A stretch of 64,000 nucleotides of DNA from Toxoplasma gondii ME49 (taxonomy: Eukaryota; Apicomplexa; Conoidasida; Eucoccidiorida; Sarcocystidae), in assembly GCF_000006565.2 (NCBI RefSeq), contig NC_031477.1, positions 5,170,183-5,234,182 on the forward strand, in the 5' to 3' direction. A program made the translations under genes and the position numbers. The notes beneath the pieces are model-generated. The model saw only the letters and a program-made list of their open reading frames with translations, did no database searches and had not been told where the DNA came from. Shown here piece by piece: positions 1 through 12,792 of the stretch (position 1 is the stretch's first letter; every line of letters starts with the position of its first letter).

Positions 1-1099
1 GAGCCGAAGGGACCCGAGGACGAAGCAGGGAGAGAGGCGCGACAAAAACGAAACGAGAAGCAGAAACAGAGAGAGAGAGAGAGACAGCAACGAAAAGAAG
101 ACGGCAGGAATCCTTACGGAATCAAAGTTGTCGATTTAGATGGACAGAGCGGACAAAAACCCCCCGATTTTATGAGCAACTGGAGTCTCGAAGTACGCGA
201 CGTCTGCGTTAAACATCCCTCGTTTTTCGCTTATTCCCTCTTGCTGTGTTCGGCGTCATGTGCATGCCCTTCCTTGCGTCTCTTCGTGTCTGCGTTGTCT
301 TCCCTTGTGTCTCCACACCTCATTAAAGAGGGCTTGCGGCGGGCGCCCTGCAGGCGAGGAACTTCCGGGGTGCGCTCATTCGTGTTCTTTCTACGCTCGT
401 GTCTCCTTTCTCTCGGTTCTGTCTTATGTCTCATCTAGCGGCTTGCGCTTTTCTCCTTCTTGACGCGCTTCTCTCTTCTCCTTCTCTCCTATGTGATCTT
501 TCTGCGCGCTTCTGTCTCTCCTCATTGCTCTCTTTTCGCTTTCGTTCCTCTCGCTGGTCTCTTCTCCCTCGACTGTCGCTTCCCTGCCTCTGTCGAAGCG
601 TGTGTGGTGCTGCAGAGAAGGCGCGAGTTTCAGCGTGAAGTGGTGCACGACTTGGAGCAGAACATTCGGCGTTGCCACCAGACGAAGGAGGTTCTGTCGA
701 TGGCGGATGTGACGCGGCACCTGCAGACGTTTTTGAATTTCTCTGACGAGGAAATTGCAGACATTTGGAGGACTGGCCACGCTGAGGCTTCGCGCTTCAT
801 CAACGACCCGGGCCGCGATATCGAGAACCTGAAAAAAAATCAAGAAAAACGCAAAACCCACTGGGCGCAACACGACCTGTTCTTCCCTCTCGAACGCGAA
901 GCAGAATCAGGCGAAGAATCAGTCGAAAAAATCCAAGTTTTTGACCTCATGGCTGGACCTGGACCTGACGTCGCCTCCCCACACACTCTTGGATTCAAGG
1001 TCCTGCAGACCGAGTGTACGCGAGAAAAAAACACAAAACAGTTGGATACCTAGCATCCGCAGTCCTCGAGACAACAAGTACTGTATATATATATATATA

Positions 1100-1139
<40 letters not shown>

Positions 1140-4100
1140 TCTGTGTGGAGGCGGAAACACGTAAATATGTGTGATACGAATTCGTGTAGTAGGCAGGTAA
1201 ATTCATGGTGGTCCTGTGTTGACAGGTCTAGTGCTGTTCTCTACGCACATTTATTTATTTATGTCGTTACGGGCTCTCTTTTTTCCACGCGTCGTTCTGT
1301 CGCTGTAACGACGCAGGGGTGCGGACCTGCTTTCTGTTACTTGCACACGTAGGATCCCATCCATGTATATGCACGAAGGTGTGCCTACATCTGTGTGTCT
1401 CCGTATGTACATATATGTAGTTTTGTACTTGCGTGAGCGTTTCTGAACGTTGCGGAACTCTGCGTTTTAGATGTGACAGCATTATTCCGACCGAAGTCGC
1501 AAAACGACGGGGGAGGGAGAGTGTGAGCCAGGATTTCTTTCTCTCTGTGGTTTCTCCACCTAGACGACCGCCCTCTTCATCGGCGCTGGGATGAAATGCC
1601 GGAACGAGAGCAACTCGAGTATCGCGTGAAGCTTAGGGAAAAGGTACTGCAGGTTTGGCTTGGCTTCCGCTGACTGTCGCCGCTGCCTTCTTACGCGCAA
1701 GAGCTCTTTTTGTACGACGTTCTCCTTGAAAGGCCCTCTTCCAGCTCCCAGGGCCAAGTCCACATGCTCTTCATCTGTTTAAAGACATCTGAGTCTTTGT
1801 GCCATCTCCGTGTACTTCTCTACCTTCTGCCACCTGTATTTCCGTTCTGTCTGTCTGTACCGACGTGGGTACATCAGCCGAGATGCCTTTCAGTAGCTGC
1901 AAATCTGTCGAAACAACAGTCAACCTCTCTCCCCACACATCCAAATTAGTCACTTCTGTAGGCGGAACCTGCGTTTTTATCTGCGTCGTCGTCTTTCTCA
2001 ACGCGTGGATCGTGTGGTTTGGGCTGCGGCGTTCTGTATCCGACGTCTGTGCGTGTCTTGCTTCTGTCTCTATCTTGGCTAAAGCCATGCGTCCTTCAAC
2101 ATTTCACGAGAAACGCAGAAGGCGACGAGAAGAGGCAGTCCTGCAGGTTATTTAGGTCCGATGTTTCATATTCTGCGTCTTCCCCCGTCTTCGTGGTCTT
2201 TCGCTCTTCGTTCTTTTCTTCCCTTCGTTCTCTTTCCAGATTCACCCTCTGTTGCGTTTCTTCTCCTTTCCCCTTCTCATGCCTCTTCGTTTTCTTCAGT
2301 GCCTCTTCTCTCCCTTTCTGTTCGTCTTCTTTCTCGCGTTCCCTTCTTTTTTTCCTTGTTCGTCGTTTGCTTTTTTCTTCGTTCTTCCTCTCTTGTTGAG
2401 TGGCGGAAAAAGCTGAGGTGCCTTCGTTGTCTCCGTTTTCCGTTCAGGAGGCGCGACTGGATATGCTGCTTTGCGAGCTCATGGAAGTCACAGACGAATC
2501 GATGTTTCCTGTGATCTGCGACCAGTACAAGTGAGAATCGTGGACGTTGTGTTTCCTTGTGTCTCTCCCCTGCGCACTGAATGTTGCCTTCTGTCTCCAT
2601 TCCTGTTGATGGATGCTCACTCCCTGCCCTATTCTTCTGTAACGGGACTCATCTATTTTTCACTATTCGCTGGACGTCTGGCCGCGTTTTGGGTCCACTT
2701 TCTGTAGACGAAGATCGTCAACTGGCTCCGTGCCTCTATAACTAGTCCTAGCACTACACGAACAGTAGCTCTGCGGGCTGCGCTTGGCGTTGTTCTCCTC
2801 CCCTCCACTTTAGGAAGAACGACAGGTGTAGTTTTGAGTGGATGTGAGCGTGTTTTCTTTTTCTGTTTCTCCTCTGCGTCTTTCCGTGGACGTCCTCCGC
2901 CTGTCTGCTTCTCTGTGAGCCTTGGTTTCGTCCAACTGAAAAACTCGCTCGTGAATCAACCAAGCGGAGTTCGATCGCTTCATGAAGGCCAGCGATGTCG
3001 GCCGCGTAAGTGCGCGGGGAAATTCTTCATGAAAATATCGACTCGCCATGCTGCAAGGCCTCGCTGCGTTTGGCTTTTTCATTTGCAATGCCGAGTTCTC
3101 TGGAAGAGCTGCTGGAGAATCTCGTTACGAGGGGGCTCTTCCTGTCCGCCGCGCTGCGCGCGTGCTTGCCAGAGATCCGCCTAGACTTAAAAATCCGTCA
3201 GTCTCGTGTGTGCCCGTTGTCTCATTTTTGTCTCCAGCGTCGCCTTCTTGTCCCTCGTTTCACATGTCTCCGTTGTCTACATCTTCTGTGTTTCCACTGT
3301 CTCTTCTGTTTGCATTGCTTGCCTTGTCTCCGGTTGTCTCTCTTCGTTTTTCGTCTCTGCAGAGATTTGCTGATGGATGAGCACTTTCTTTTGATCATGA
3401 AGCTGAGGATTCAGGAGCGACCGCCTCGCTCGCGGAGAGAAAAAGACATTTTCGTCATCGTCAACAAGTTCACAGTCTCCCTCTACGAAGACGTTGAGTC
3501 CCTCGCTCTGCAGAACGAGAAGGAGCAGCTGAAAAAAATTCGCCTTCTCTGCATGCAGGCTCTCGTAGACATCGACAAACTGACGGAATACGTGCGCACT
3601 GAAGAGCCGAGCCCCCCAAAAAAGCAGGAAAAGGGAAGGGAGTGGAGAAGTTGAGTAACAGACATCAAATGAAGAAATGGGTGACGAAAAAAACGAAGAA
3701 GTGTGTGGAAGGAGAGAGAAGAAAGACGGTGCAGAAGGGGAGGAAAGGAGAGACCTCGAGACCACGGAGCGACCGGGCCGTAACCGGAGGTGCAGCTGGA
3801 CAGCCTACAGTTTGACATCCGACGGCGAGAAAATGCCCACTCGAGGAAAGGACTCTTTGCCCTTCCGTTCTTTCGCACAGTTCTCATTGCACTTCTTGTT
3901 CGTCTTAGAAAGACACGTTTCGTCTACTTTAGTGAATAGCGAACTTTCAGATGAATCGCAAGTGGAGTCTAGGGCGCCACTGACTTCCCACTGGTGTTGT
4001 TTGTTGCCGCTCTCGGGTTCCCTTTCCTTCCTTCAGGCCGAGTCCATGAAGCACTTGCTCAACAGGGACTTCCTCGCCTACCTCGAGTTCGCCATTCACG

Positions 4101-7100
4101 CAGAGCGAAAGCGAATTCAGTGAGCAACGAGAGGAGCAACGGACAACACAAAAAACAGAAAACAAACACTCAAGCTTCACTTCATCGCAACTCTTTGCCG
4201 CCCGTATATCCATCTATATATATATATATATTTGTATGTATATATATGTATATGTATGTATGCATAGGAGTAATTCTGTGTACACGTATCACTCGTTGTA
4301 TATGGACATAGACATATATATATATATATATATATATGTTCATGTATCTGACTGTTTCAGGGGAGGGAGAGCCCTGTGTTACTGTAGGACTTCCTCTGAG
4401 TGTGTTTGAGCGTTTGCGCATTCGCGTTTGCATCTCCTTGTGTCGGGATTGAAGACTTTGAAGCCTGCGCGGCCACTGGAACGACTGCAGTGTATCTCCG
4501 GAACGAGAGAGGTGTGTCTCGATAAACACCGCGGGTTTTTTTTGGTGCTGAAAGGACTCCCCACGCGTCTCGAGTTCAGCCGTGGCATGACTGTTTTTCT
4601 GCGTTCTCCGTCGCTCTTTGCAGAAAAGAAGGAAACAACCCAGACGCTGCGCCTTCTCAGTGGCTGATGGTTCTTATGATCATTCACAAGGGAGTAATGT
4701 CCATTTACGAAAAAGAAATTTGGGAGGTGAGGACCACGGCCACCCGCACGCTTCGCTTTGGTGGGGGCTCTGAGTTCGTTCTCCTTTTTTTCTCTCTCTC
4801 TCTTGAAACCCGTGCTTCTCGGCTTTCGCGTTTTCACGGTTTGTCCTCTCACCTTTCTAGCCTGCACCGCCGTTGATTCCATCCGTGTCGCCCCTGCCGT
4901 GAGCGGCGACTCGTTTTCGTTTGCCTCGGAAATGCTGTGTCTTTTCCGTTTGATCTGCGACTTTGTCTTGCCTAGGAAACGGAGTGCTGGAAGGCGCCGA
5001 GCAGGGTTCCTCTTTGCTGAGTTTCTCTTTCTACTTTTCCTTGTCTTTTCCCGTTCTCGTTCCCTCGGTTGCTTCTTCTTTCTTCACCTCTCTGTTGCGT
5101 GCGCTTTAATCGCCTGAATTTCCGCGCATGCACTTTCCGTCAGGACGTGATGTGGATCACCATGGTCGTGACGCAGAAGCAGCCGGAAGTTCGTCGGAAG
5201 CTGCTGGAGCTCTTCGTGGCGCAAATTCCGAAAGCAGATTGGAAACAATTCAAACGCGTCGCCCTCAGAATGGCTTCGGCCCTGGCTCAGGGGTGCGTCC
5301 ACCCATGGCAAAAATCCATCTGCATGAATCCCTCGAATTCTTCGCCTCCACCTGCATAGTCCTTTTGATCCTGGTTCGCAGGCAGGCGCAGCTCTCGCGT
5401 TCAGGAAGCTGCATCTTTTTCTCTGCATATGCGTATATAAAAGTCTCTAAGGTTCTTACCTAAACAAGCGTATGTATGTATATTCACATACACATGTAAT
5501 TATATAGGAACACAACGCAGTTTGTGGACTTGTACTCGGCCAGCTGTCTTCCGTTTACGCGATTCTGCAGATGCATGCGTGACCCGAAGGTCAACACGAG
5601 ACAAAGGCAACTTTCGTTCCTGAGGAACATGCGCGCATTTGTGATGACGGGACTCTCTGTCCGAAGGAGTGAATGTCCATTCCTTGCAGGGTTTTCGGCT
5701 TTCGCTTCTCAGTGGCTTCTTGTTGCTTTCCAGCTTTTTGTGAGCTCTGGCTGTAGACCGAGAACCGAGTAAAACTCTGCTGTTTGCAGTCGTTCTTCCC
5801 CGTTCATAGATTTGCTTTAGGTCGTCTGTTCCTTCGGCTGCTCTGCAGAGGCGGCGTTCACGGTCCTCTGTCCTTCCCGTCTTGTCCGTGGGTGCCCGCG
5901 GCAGTGCAGCAACTGGCGAGAGATTTGGAACGCATTTTGCCGGACTGGATGATTGAGGGCATGATGACCGACTTCGATAAACAGGTCTTGAAACAGAAAA
6001 TGGTGAGCGACGCTGAACCCATCTCCGTTCCCCAGTGTCTCAACGTGTAACTCAGTACACATCTGTGCTTATTAAACATATGTACATATGTATGTGCATA
6101 TGGATCTGCATCTTGTATAGTCCTCATGGACGTTGGGCGTTGTGCTCTGTGCAGTCGGCCATTCGAAGCTTTTGCCACTGATGACTCGGCGGTGTGCTTT
6201 GCCGCTTCCGTTCACATGAGGACCCTCTTCAACACTGCTGAAAAATCCGAACGCGTATGTCTTTCTCTGTGGCTTGTCTGTCTCGACCCGTCCAACCTTT
6301 GGTTAGCTCACCTTGCACGCCGCAAGTTTGTGCCTGCCGTCCGTATCTCTTCCACCTTCAGAAGAACGTACGTATATGTGTGTTCCTCTGCATGTTGTGT
6401 ATATGCATATATATATATATGTATATGTATATATATGTATATATATACATCTGTGTACATAATTTTTTTGTGTGAAAAGCAACCTTTGGCTGGAACTCTG
6501 TCTTTCGCTCCGTGTTGCTCCGTGCCTCTCAGCGGGTGTTTTGCCCTCGCTGCTTGCTGTCGCTTTTCGCGAGCCGCTTGCCTGTCTGCTTTCTTCCGGA
6601 ACCCTATGTGTGAGTTTTTTCTTTCTTTTCCATGTTTCCGCGCCTGTGTGTATTTTCTCTAGGACCGCATGTCCTGTCTGTGGGGCGAGAAGGACCTGGA
6701 AGATCTCCGGCATGTGAACGTCACCCTTCCAAACGTAGGTTCTTCGCGATGCATGTCCCCCCGTTTGCTTCTCGCATCTGTCAGGGAGCATCTCTCAGCA
6801 TCTTCCCGTTCCTTTCACGACCCTCGTTTTTATCTCTCGAGTCTCTCTTGTGCCCCTCTATAAGCCAGTCCGACACCCTGCGTCCCTTTGGTCGCTGTTC
6901 TGCCGTTCGCTGTGTGCAGGTGTCGGAGCTGATGAAACAGCAAATCGAACAGGCAACGGTGGGTTTTCGTTTTTCCGTTCATGCTTCCTTTCCTCTCAGT
7001 TCGCTTTTGCCGGAAGTGCGTTTCAATTTCTTACGACATTAAGGTTCTGTCACAGGGGCTACTGGGGAGGTAATACGCAGATTCCTGTTGTCGATGCGAC

Positions 7101-7218
7101 AACCAGCGAGAGACGCGTTTTTCTCCTTTTTGACTCCTTCGGGACTCGGCTCCTGCGGCCTGGGGTGCTGCACGTCAGTTCTCTCTCCCTCCCCCTCTTT
7201 ATAATAATACATGTAATA

Positions 7219-7251
<33 letters not shown>

Positions 7252-7779
7252 AAATCCGTATACTTGTACGTAGATGATTATTGTATATCGATGTAGATTT
7301 TTTGAGTCAGCGAGTATCGAGTACAGCTACCAATTATGCTTACCAGGGCAGGGCTTTGTCGTGGCGTCTGGTCCCAAGAAAGGCTTCTCAAATGCAGAGC
7401 ATTTGCTCTGACGAACCTCCGATAGCGATAATCAGGCGACTCTCATCTGGTGTCTTAGGCAAAACCGCGTGTATACGACGAACCATAGAAAATAATGTTT
7501 GTGTCTCATAGCTGGAGTTGTAGTCAGTGTAATAGGCACTACACTGTCGCTACGTTGTGTGCCGTTAGTCAAAGCGTCCTTCGCTCTACGATTATAACGA
7601 CCATAGCTCGGCCGTGTATTCCAAACAACGCATATGAATAAATGAAAAATGCAACCAATGTTCCTTGTGATCTAGCACTGAGAAACGCTGTGTTTTGCAT
7701 CGGCTTGCAGGAGGTCTTCAACAGGCCCGAGAATCTCCATCAGTTCTCTCGTAGCCACTTCGAGGTTGGAGCCTCTTGA
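1..7779 (+). CDS. Conserved-looking multi-exon helical protein, 5' end outside window
   Basis: I do not recognise the family. Seventeen putative exons join in a single open frame: 1-192, 616-1015, 1564-1643, 2448-2530, 2814-2827, 2965-3005, 3058-3209, 3363-3591, 4037-4119, 4624-4726, 5144-5292, 5571-5668, 5905-6034, 6155-6254, 6663-6734, 6920-6958, 7711-7779 (678 codons with the stop, N-terminus missing). Most have clear CAG acceptors and GTGAG/GTAAG/GTGCG donors. The weakest junctions are the donors at 1016, 3210 and 6035 and the 14-nt exon at 2814. The left edge is charged (Arg/Glu/Gln-rich); the rest is mainly amphipathic helix, for example the segments at 3363-3591 and 5144-5292 (PEVRRKLLELF). 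It ends in EVFNRPENLHQFSRSHFEVGAS. No membrane segment or catalytic motif was seen. A plastid (apicoplast) role is only an impression. The gene is surely real; exact exon edges are less sure. Confidence 0.72.
1083..1140. repeat. (TA)n microsatellite with CATA interruptions
   Basis: Nearly pure TA dinucleotide run of about 58 bases with two ACATACATATAC-like interruptions. It lies in the intron between the exons ending at 1015 and starting at 1564 of the left-edge gene. Confidence 0.95.
4213..4338. repeat. Compound TA/TGTA microsatellite
   Basis: Two TA runs (about 4213-4231 and 4313-4337) flank TGTATA-rich sequence inside the intron between exons 4037-4119 and 4624-4726 of the left-edge gene. 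Confidence 0.9.
6407..6450. repeat. TA/TATG microsatellite
   Basis: A short TATATG/TATA run in the intron between exons 6155-6254 and 6663-6734 of the left-edge gene. Confidence 0.85.
7208..7250. repeat. TA microsatellite
   Basis: ATAATACATG repeats followed by a TA run, inside the last intron (6959-7710) of the left-edge gene. Confidence 0.85.
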
Positions 7780-9181
7780 GCATGCACTTCATACAGGCCG
7801 GCATAAACTTTCACACGCCTTTGTCACCGTATGCACCTCTGCATATATACATGTATATATATATATATATGTATATATATGCGTCTATCTATGTCTGTCT
7901 ACAGAAGTGCATGTAGTCGTGATTGATTCTCTGCGAGTGTGAGCCGATCTACAATGTGGCGGTGTCCCCTTCCGCTCTTGTAAATAGCTGCGTGCATGTG
8001 AAATCGTTTTTCTGCTCGCTTGTCAAGCAATACCACCGTAAACACGGTCCCACTTGTTTACCGAATATTTTCCCCGTTCCTCGTGTGAACGAGTTCGAAA
8101 TTTTCTCAATTCTTGGCGAATCCAAGAACAAGCGAAGGAATCGACTTGTTCTGCATCCCCTCACGAGCACCCGACGCACTTCTAGAGGCCGACATGAGCG
8201 CATAACCACATGCATATCTTGCGCGAGAGGATCTAGAGCAGTGGCATTATTCTTAATAGAATGTACATGTACGCACACATACACACGACGTATATATATA
8301 TATATATATATATATATCAGCATCCGCAGCTTCGTGCAATTGGAGGCACGCCAGTAGCTCAAATGACAGTCTGACGACATCCACTTTTGACGCTTCGCAG
8401 AGGAGAGTAGGCGGGACCTCTGTGACGGTTTACGTTCTGACGCATGTTACCATGCCAGCATGTGTCTCTGACCTTTGTTATACAGTTCAGTCTTCCGAGG
8501 GCCGGCGGAGTCGTGTAACTTTTTCATCGGGTTTATTTATATTATACTCAAAAAGTCTACAAGCGACGTTTGCCCTGATCATGTTTCTACGTTCCTCAAT
8601 CGATTAATTGGTCTTGGTGTTCTAGGTGTCACTAGAACCACTCCGGTAGCCAGGCAGTCAACTTCTTTTCGCTAGCGACACACGCATGCAGTCAACCGTC
8701 GCCTGTTTCGATTTCTGGTTTCTGATTCTGTTTTTTGAGAACGAAAAAGGCGTCAGCGAGGTGCCCGAGTGCAGCCTTAGAGCGCTCTCAATCCGCCGGC
8801 AAGTTCTGCATGCACGGCGATAAAGCTTCGCGTGGTTGTGTCCGTTAAGTGCATGTTCCTATGCGTAGTTCCTGCAGTCTTGTGTCTGTTGACGCAGACC
8901 CGTCGCTGTACACCTCTACGGAAGGTGCCGAGGCGAGGGAATAGTTTTGTTGGGAAGCAGTTGTTCCACCGCCACACCGCCGTCTTTCTTTGTGAAGAGA
9001 AAACGACCGTCTTCAACACACGAATTCTAGATACTTGCTACGACGCATGTATGTTTGCACATATGTATTCATGTACACATGTAGGTAACCCTTTTATAAG
9101 TATGTATGCATGGTAGTATGGTACAGATGCAGGTAAGCTTGCATGTCCGTGTGCACAGTTGCACATGTAAGCATTCATGTA

Positions 9182-9183
<2 letters not shown>

Positions 9184-9213
<30 letters not shown>
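9184..9213. repeat. (TA)n microsatellite
   Basis: About 15 TA units flanked by ATGCATG words, in the spacer downstream of both neighbouring genes. Confidence 0.9.
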
Positions 9214-9216
<3 letters not shown>

Positions 9217-10202
9217 GTGGGAATGCATGCACACACGCATGCGTAGTTCACGCACGCAGGTCTGTGGATAAGAGTAACGAGTGCATGTGTGGAGAAGCAG
9301 CGCTGGGCCGCATGCAGGGTCTACAGTACACATGTGGGCATGCATGCTTCAGATGTCCACGCCACAGAAGAAGGGACGAAGATATGTACTGTAGTGCACA
9401 GCCTGTGAGAACTTCACATCCGTAAAGGGGGAAAGACAACCGGCTTCGTCGGCTGACGCATGTGAGGAAATCCACGGAAGACACCCTCGAAGAGCAGCTC
9501 GAGTCGCGTCCATGAGAAGAAACACAACCCAACGGAGACACAGCAAGGAACGTCTGCGGCAGACACAGAGCAACGCACCAGCCAGCACATACATACGAAG
9601 CCCAAACGCAGACGCAATTAAAGGAGACACAAGAACAGATGAAAGACAAAGATCACACACCAAACGAAGCGGCACCGACAAGCAAACTGAACGTATAAAA
9701 CAGAAACACCATGCACGGGTGCCACCACGGGAGTTGTCGCGCACTGACAAAAAGTGCAGATGTTCCATCTCCAAACGATCATGGGGGAGAGAGCAGTTAA
9801 CTGCACAGGAACAATAACCTGCGTGGCTTTGTTTTGAGGACATTGGCACCCAGCCGTTCACAACAGAGAAGGAAGTCTATCTTCCCCTGACATTCAAGTT
9901 TCGGCTGAAACGAAAATACAGTTTTGTCTCCGTTGCAAAAACAGAGACAAGGAAACACAGGCTCGTTCATCTCACAGTTTGTCTTTCTCAAGAGACACAA
10001 CGAAACAAAGGCCCGTTCGTGTTTGGCAAGCCCGCGCATCAGTTGGAACTGTGGACCGAACTGTTAATAGGCAAACTGCAACCAGACGGGAAGCAGCTTT
10101 CCATTTAGGCAAACGTGCATGCGCATGTACACACAGATTTGCGCGTTGCTCCGTCGGCCCTATATAGTTAGGCACATGTATATACTTGTACATAGCCGTA
10201 CA

Positions 10203-10740
10203 GACGAGCAGCAGAACCACATACAAATCGGTTTCTTTTCCATTTATGCAAGCAAGTTTCTTACATACAGCGGAACTGCTCTCTTCGCATGTATACATAC
10301 ACATCACGTACGTATATGCACAGAAACATGCACAAACATCGACCTGTACACAGGACGAAAAAAACCACACGGAAATCCATTTCTTTTCTATTCTACAAGC
10401 GCATTTCCCATATACATCGGCGGTGCTCTTTCGTGACATAATATACATACAAAGGCACATTCGTCTTTATACGTAGACCTGGACAGACGATGAACCCAAC
10501 CGCAATGAAATTCGTTTCTTTCCACTTTGCTAGCACATTTCTCATATATATCGGTGTTGTTCACTCGCGCTCTCCCTTTAGACACACATACACACAGGAA
10601 GATAAATGCATACACTTAAGCGTACGGAAGATGACTCCGAACACACACGGATCTGTTTCTGTTTCACTCCATACACATCTAAAGACGGTCGCTTAGATAT
10701 CGTGCGGCTCCGTTCTCTGCTCTTTCTACCAACGGAAGCG
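10203..10740. repeat. Degenerate tandem repeat, four units of about 130-150 bp
   Basis: Related blocks start near 10203, 10354, 10486 and 10627. Each begins with a GACGA/GAAGATGA-like word followed by ACC or CCGAAC and CACA-rich sequence. A TTTCTTTTCC-like tract follows, then (in the first three units) a GCAAGT/GCGCATTTC block, a CATATACATCGG-like block, a CGGTGCTCT-like word and an ACATACA tail. Unit spacing is about 151, 132 and 141 bp. The fourth unit is the most diverged. The array is non-coding as far as I can see. Confidence 0.65.
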
Positions 10741-11027
10741 TACAAAGTTATCCTTGACTGTAGAAAGCACAACAACGACGCGCACTGGCTTCCTGTCGAC
10801 TTATCAAAGCATCCTTGCACACATGTATGGATTTCTGTCGATACGCTTGCTGGTAACTGTACACACAGACACTGGAAGACATGTAGATAAAAACATACAT
10901 ATGTGAATGCGTCGAAGTGTGTTGGGACATCTTTGGAGACGTCCATTTCCTTTTCCACGCCCGCGGCGCACGATCAGCGCCGTGTGCAGTTGCCTTGCCT
11001 GCACGGCCTCTTTCTCCGTTCCGGCTT

Positions 11028-12792
11028 TCACTCGAAGACGACTCCCCTGAGGAGCTCGCGGTCAGCGTAGCTTTCGCTTGCGCCCCGTTTCTGGACGGAG
11101 AAGCTGGCGACAATCCCCGCCTTTTCAATGGCTTCGTTTACGCTGAGACCTTCCTCCCCCAGAAAGTACACGAAAGCTCCGCAGAAGGAATCTCCCGCTC
11201 CGACCGTGTCGACAACCTGCGCTGGCGGGACGCGCCGCTTCTGCTCAAAGTACTGGACAGACACCCGGTGGTTGCCATCACTCCTTTGTCGAATCAGCGT
11301 ACATCCATCTTTGCCTTTCGTGACAATCACGTTGCACTCGGCCGGGTGCACCCCCCCGCGAACACGGACTGTCTCGCGCGCCTCGTCTTCCCTCTCAGCT
11401 CCCAACACGGTGGTCGCCTTCTGCCCCAAGAGGACCAGTTTGGATCGAAGCGCAGCCGGAGAAGGAAAAGGTTTGTCGCTGCCGCCGCGCTTGCTCAGCG
11501 GCGGCCAGTCGTCGTCTGAACCTTCCCGCTCCTCGAACACATTTCCTGCTGTGTCCTGCGTTTTCGTGACTGGCGTCAAGCTATACAGTTCGCGCGCTTC
11601 GTTCTCATTCACCACCACGTAGTCCGAGTACGCAAAGGCCTCCAGAGGCACGGTTGCCACCGGAGCAGGCGTGAAAACAGTCACGACATTCTCTGGCGAA
11701 CATTTGGCCAGCTTCAGCGCAGCCACAATCACGTCTCCCCGAACGCCGTTCTCGCAAGCGAACACTTTCGCGTTCTGGATCAATCTGAACAGCCAGAGGA
11801 TACATCTCAAAGGCCTCACTGTTTCTTCGTATGCGGATGACGGGACAGACGGGTCAAACCTGCACAAATCGGCGTGGAAGCATGTGCACCTATGTTAATA
11901 GACAGAGTTTGCCCCGTTTCGGAAGATCTGTTCGGTACGAAAAACCGCGATATATGTCTGGTCGTGTGCAGTTTGCCCGTGGAATGATGAACCAGCAATC
12001 TCTGGACCTCTACGGACGACACGAATCGTGTGTCAAGTCCTGCGGTAGCGCACATCGGTGACGGCGTTTCCGCGGATGAAATCGACCTTCTCTGCACTTC
12101 CAAGATGCGCAGATGCCCACGGTTCCTACCAAGTACTGAACACCTCGGCTCCTCGCGTGTGGGAAGTCTGGCAGAAGCGTCCGGCGCCAGGGTGGGTGTA
12201 CATACAGCGTAGGACAGCCTGGCACTTACGCGGCTAGTTCAGGGTTCCTCAGATCTTCAGAAGTCAGACAGTTGTTTGCTCCCTGGACGTAGACGATGGT
12301 GTTTTCGCCGTCTTGAGCCACTGTTACGTATGCGCACCCGGTTGGTTCTCCCTTCGCCGTCAGAACGCCGGTCATGTCGATTCCGATATTCTGCAAGTAG
12401 TTTCGGTACTCGGAGCCCGTTTCGTCCGCGCCGAGCTTGCAGATCAGCGCGACTCTGCCGTCGGTTTTCGCCAGCTGCTTTTTTTTGGCTGCGTCGTCGT
12501 CCGCGGAGGGCTCTTCGCTCCCGCGGTTCATCAACAGCGCAGCCTGGACTGCCTGGTTCGCACCCTTACCGCCGCGGTAGATCACTGGCTTTGCGCTTGC
12601 GACAGTTTCGCCGTGCAAGGGCAAGGACCGTACCCGGAGATTCACGTCGCGATTTGCTCCGCCCATCACGACGAGGTTCGGGCTTCTCACTTTCTTCACG
12701 GCTGAACGCACCGCCAGCACTGCATCTTGCGAAGTCGACAGGTCGAGCGGATCTCGCGCGGCGAGCGACGTGGCTGGAGTGTCGAGCGCCAT
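11028..12792 (-). CDS. Ribokinase, pfkB carbohydrate kinase family
   Basis: Phosphorylates D-ribose with ATP to ribose-5-phosphate, feeding the pentose phosphate and nucleotide pathways in the cytosol (family knowledge). Two exons, 12792-12230 and 11784-11028, joined by a GTAAGT donor and a TTCAG acceptor, give 439 residues. Residues 74-80 carry GGKGANQ (N-terminal ribokinase signature). A GEPTGCAYVTV...GEN...GAN stretch follows in exon 1. Residues 380-392 are DTVGAGDSFCGAF, the C-terminal pfkB signature with the anion hole and catalytic Asp386. A charged insertion of about 45 residues lies between the NENEARELY segment and VIVTKGKDG. The protein is longer than bacterial ribokinases (about 310) because of this insertion and a ~35-residue N-terminal extension. 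The start is chosen because a strong pyrimidine-rich acceptor ends at 12806, just upstream of this ATG. An in-frame open stretch continues to 13263 but looks like intron. Confidence 0.93.

Larger units (their letters stand above)
7780..11027. other. Spacer with microsatellites and degenerate repeats, no gene seen
   Basis: This is the convergent spacer between the end of the left-edge gene and the end of the ribokinase gene, so it holds two 3' untranslated regions. The open frames in it (up to 170 codons) have no recognisable domain, no convincing splice partners and Cys/Ser-rich chance composition. It contains TA runs near 7850-7880, 8291-8318 and 9184-9213, stretches rich in CATA/CATG, and the degenerate tandem array listed separately at 10203-10740. 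Confidence 0.7.

Noticed and set aside
1083..1140. Tyr/Ile-rich peptides encoded across the TA runs here and elsewhere
   Set aside because: They are translations of dinucleotide repeats in introns, not proteins.
3592..3654. Read-through of the exon at 3363 into a terminal tail ending at 3654
   Set aside because: The GTGCGC donor at 3592 joins in phase to the well-defined exon at 4037, so the tail is treated as intron.
10203..10740. Possible CRISPR-like array
   Set aside because: Units are long, degenerate and without regular short repeats and spacers; the genome is eukaryotic.
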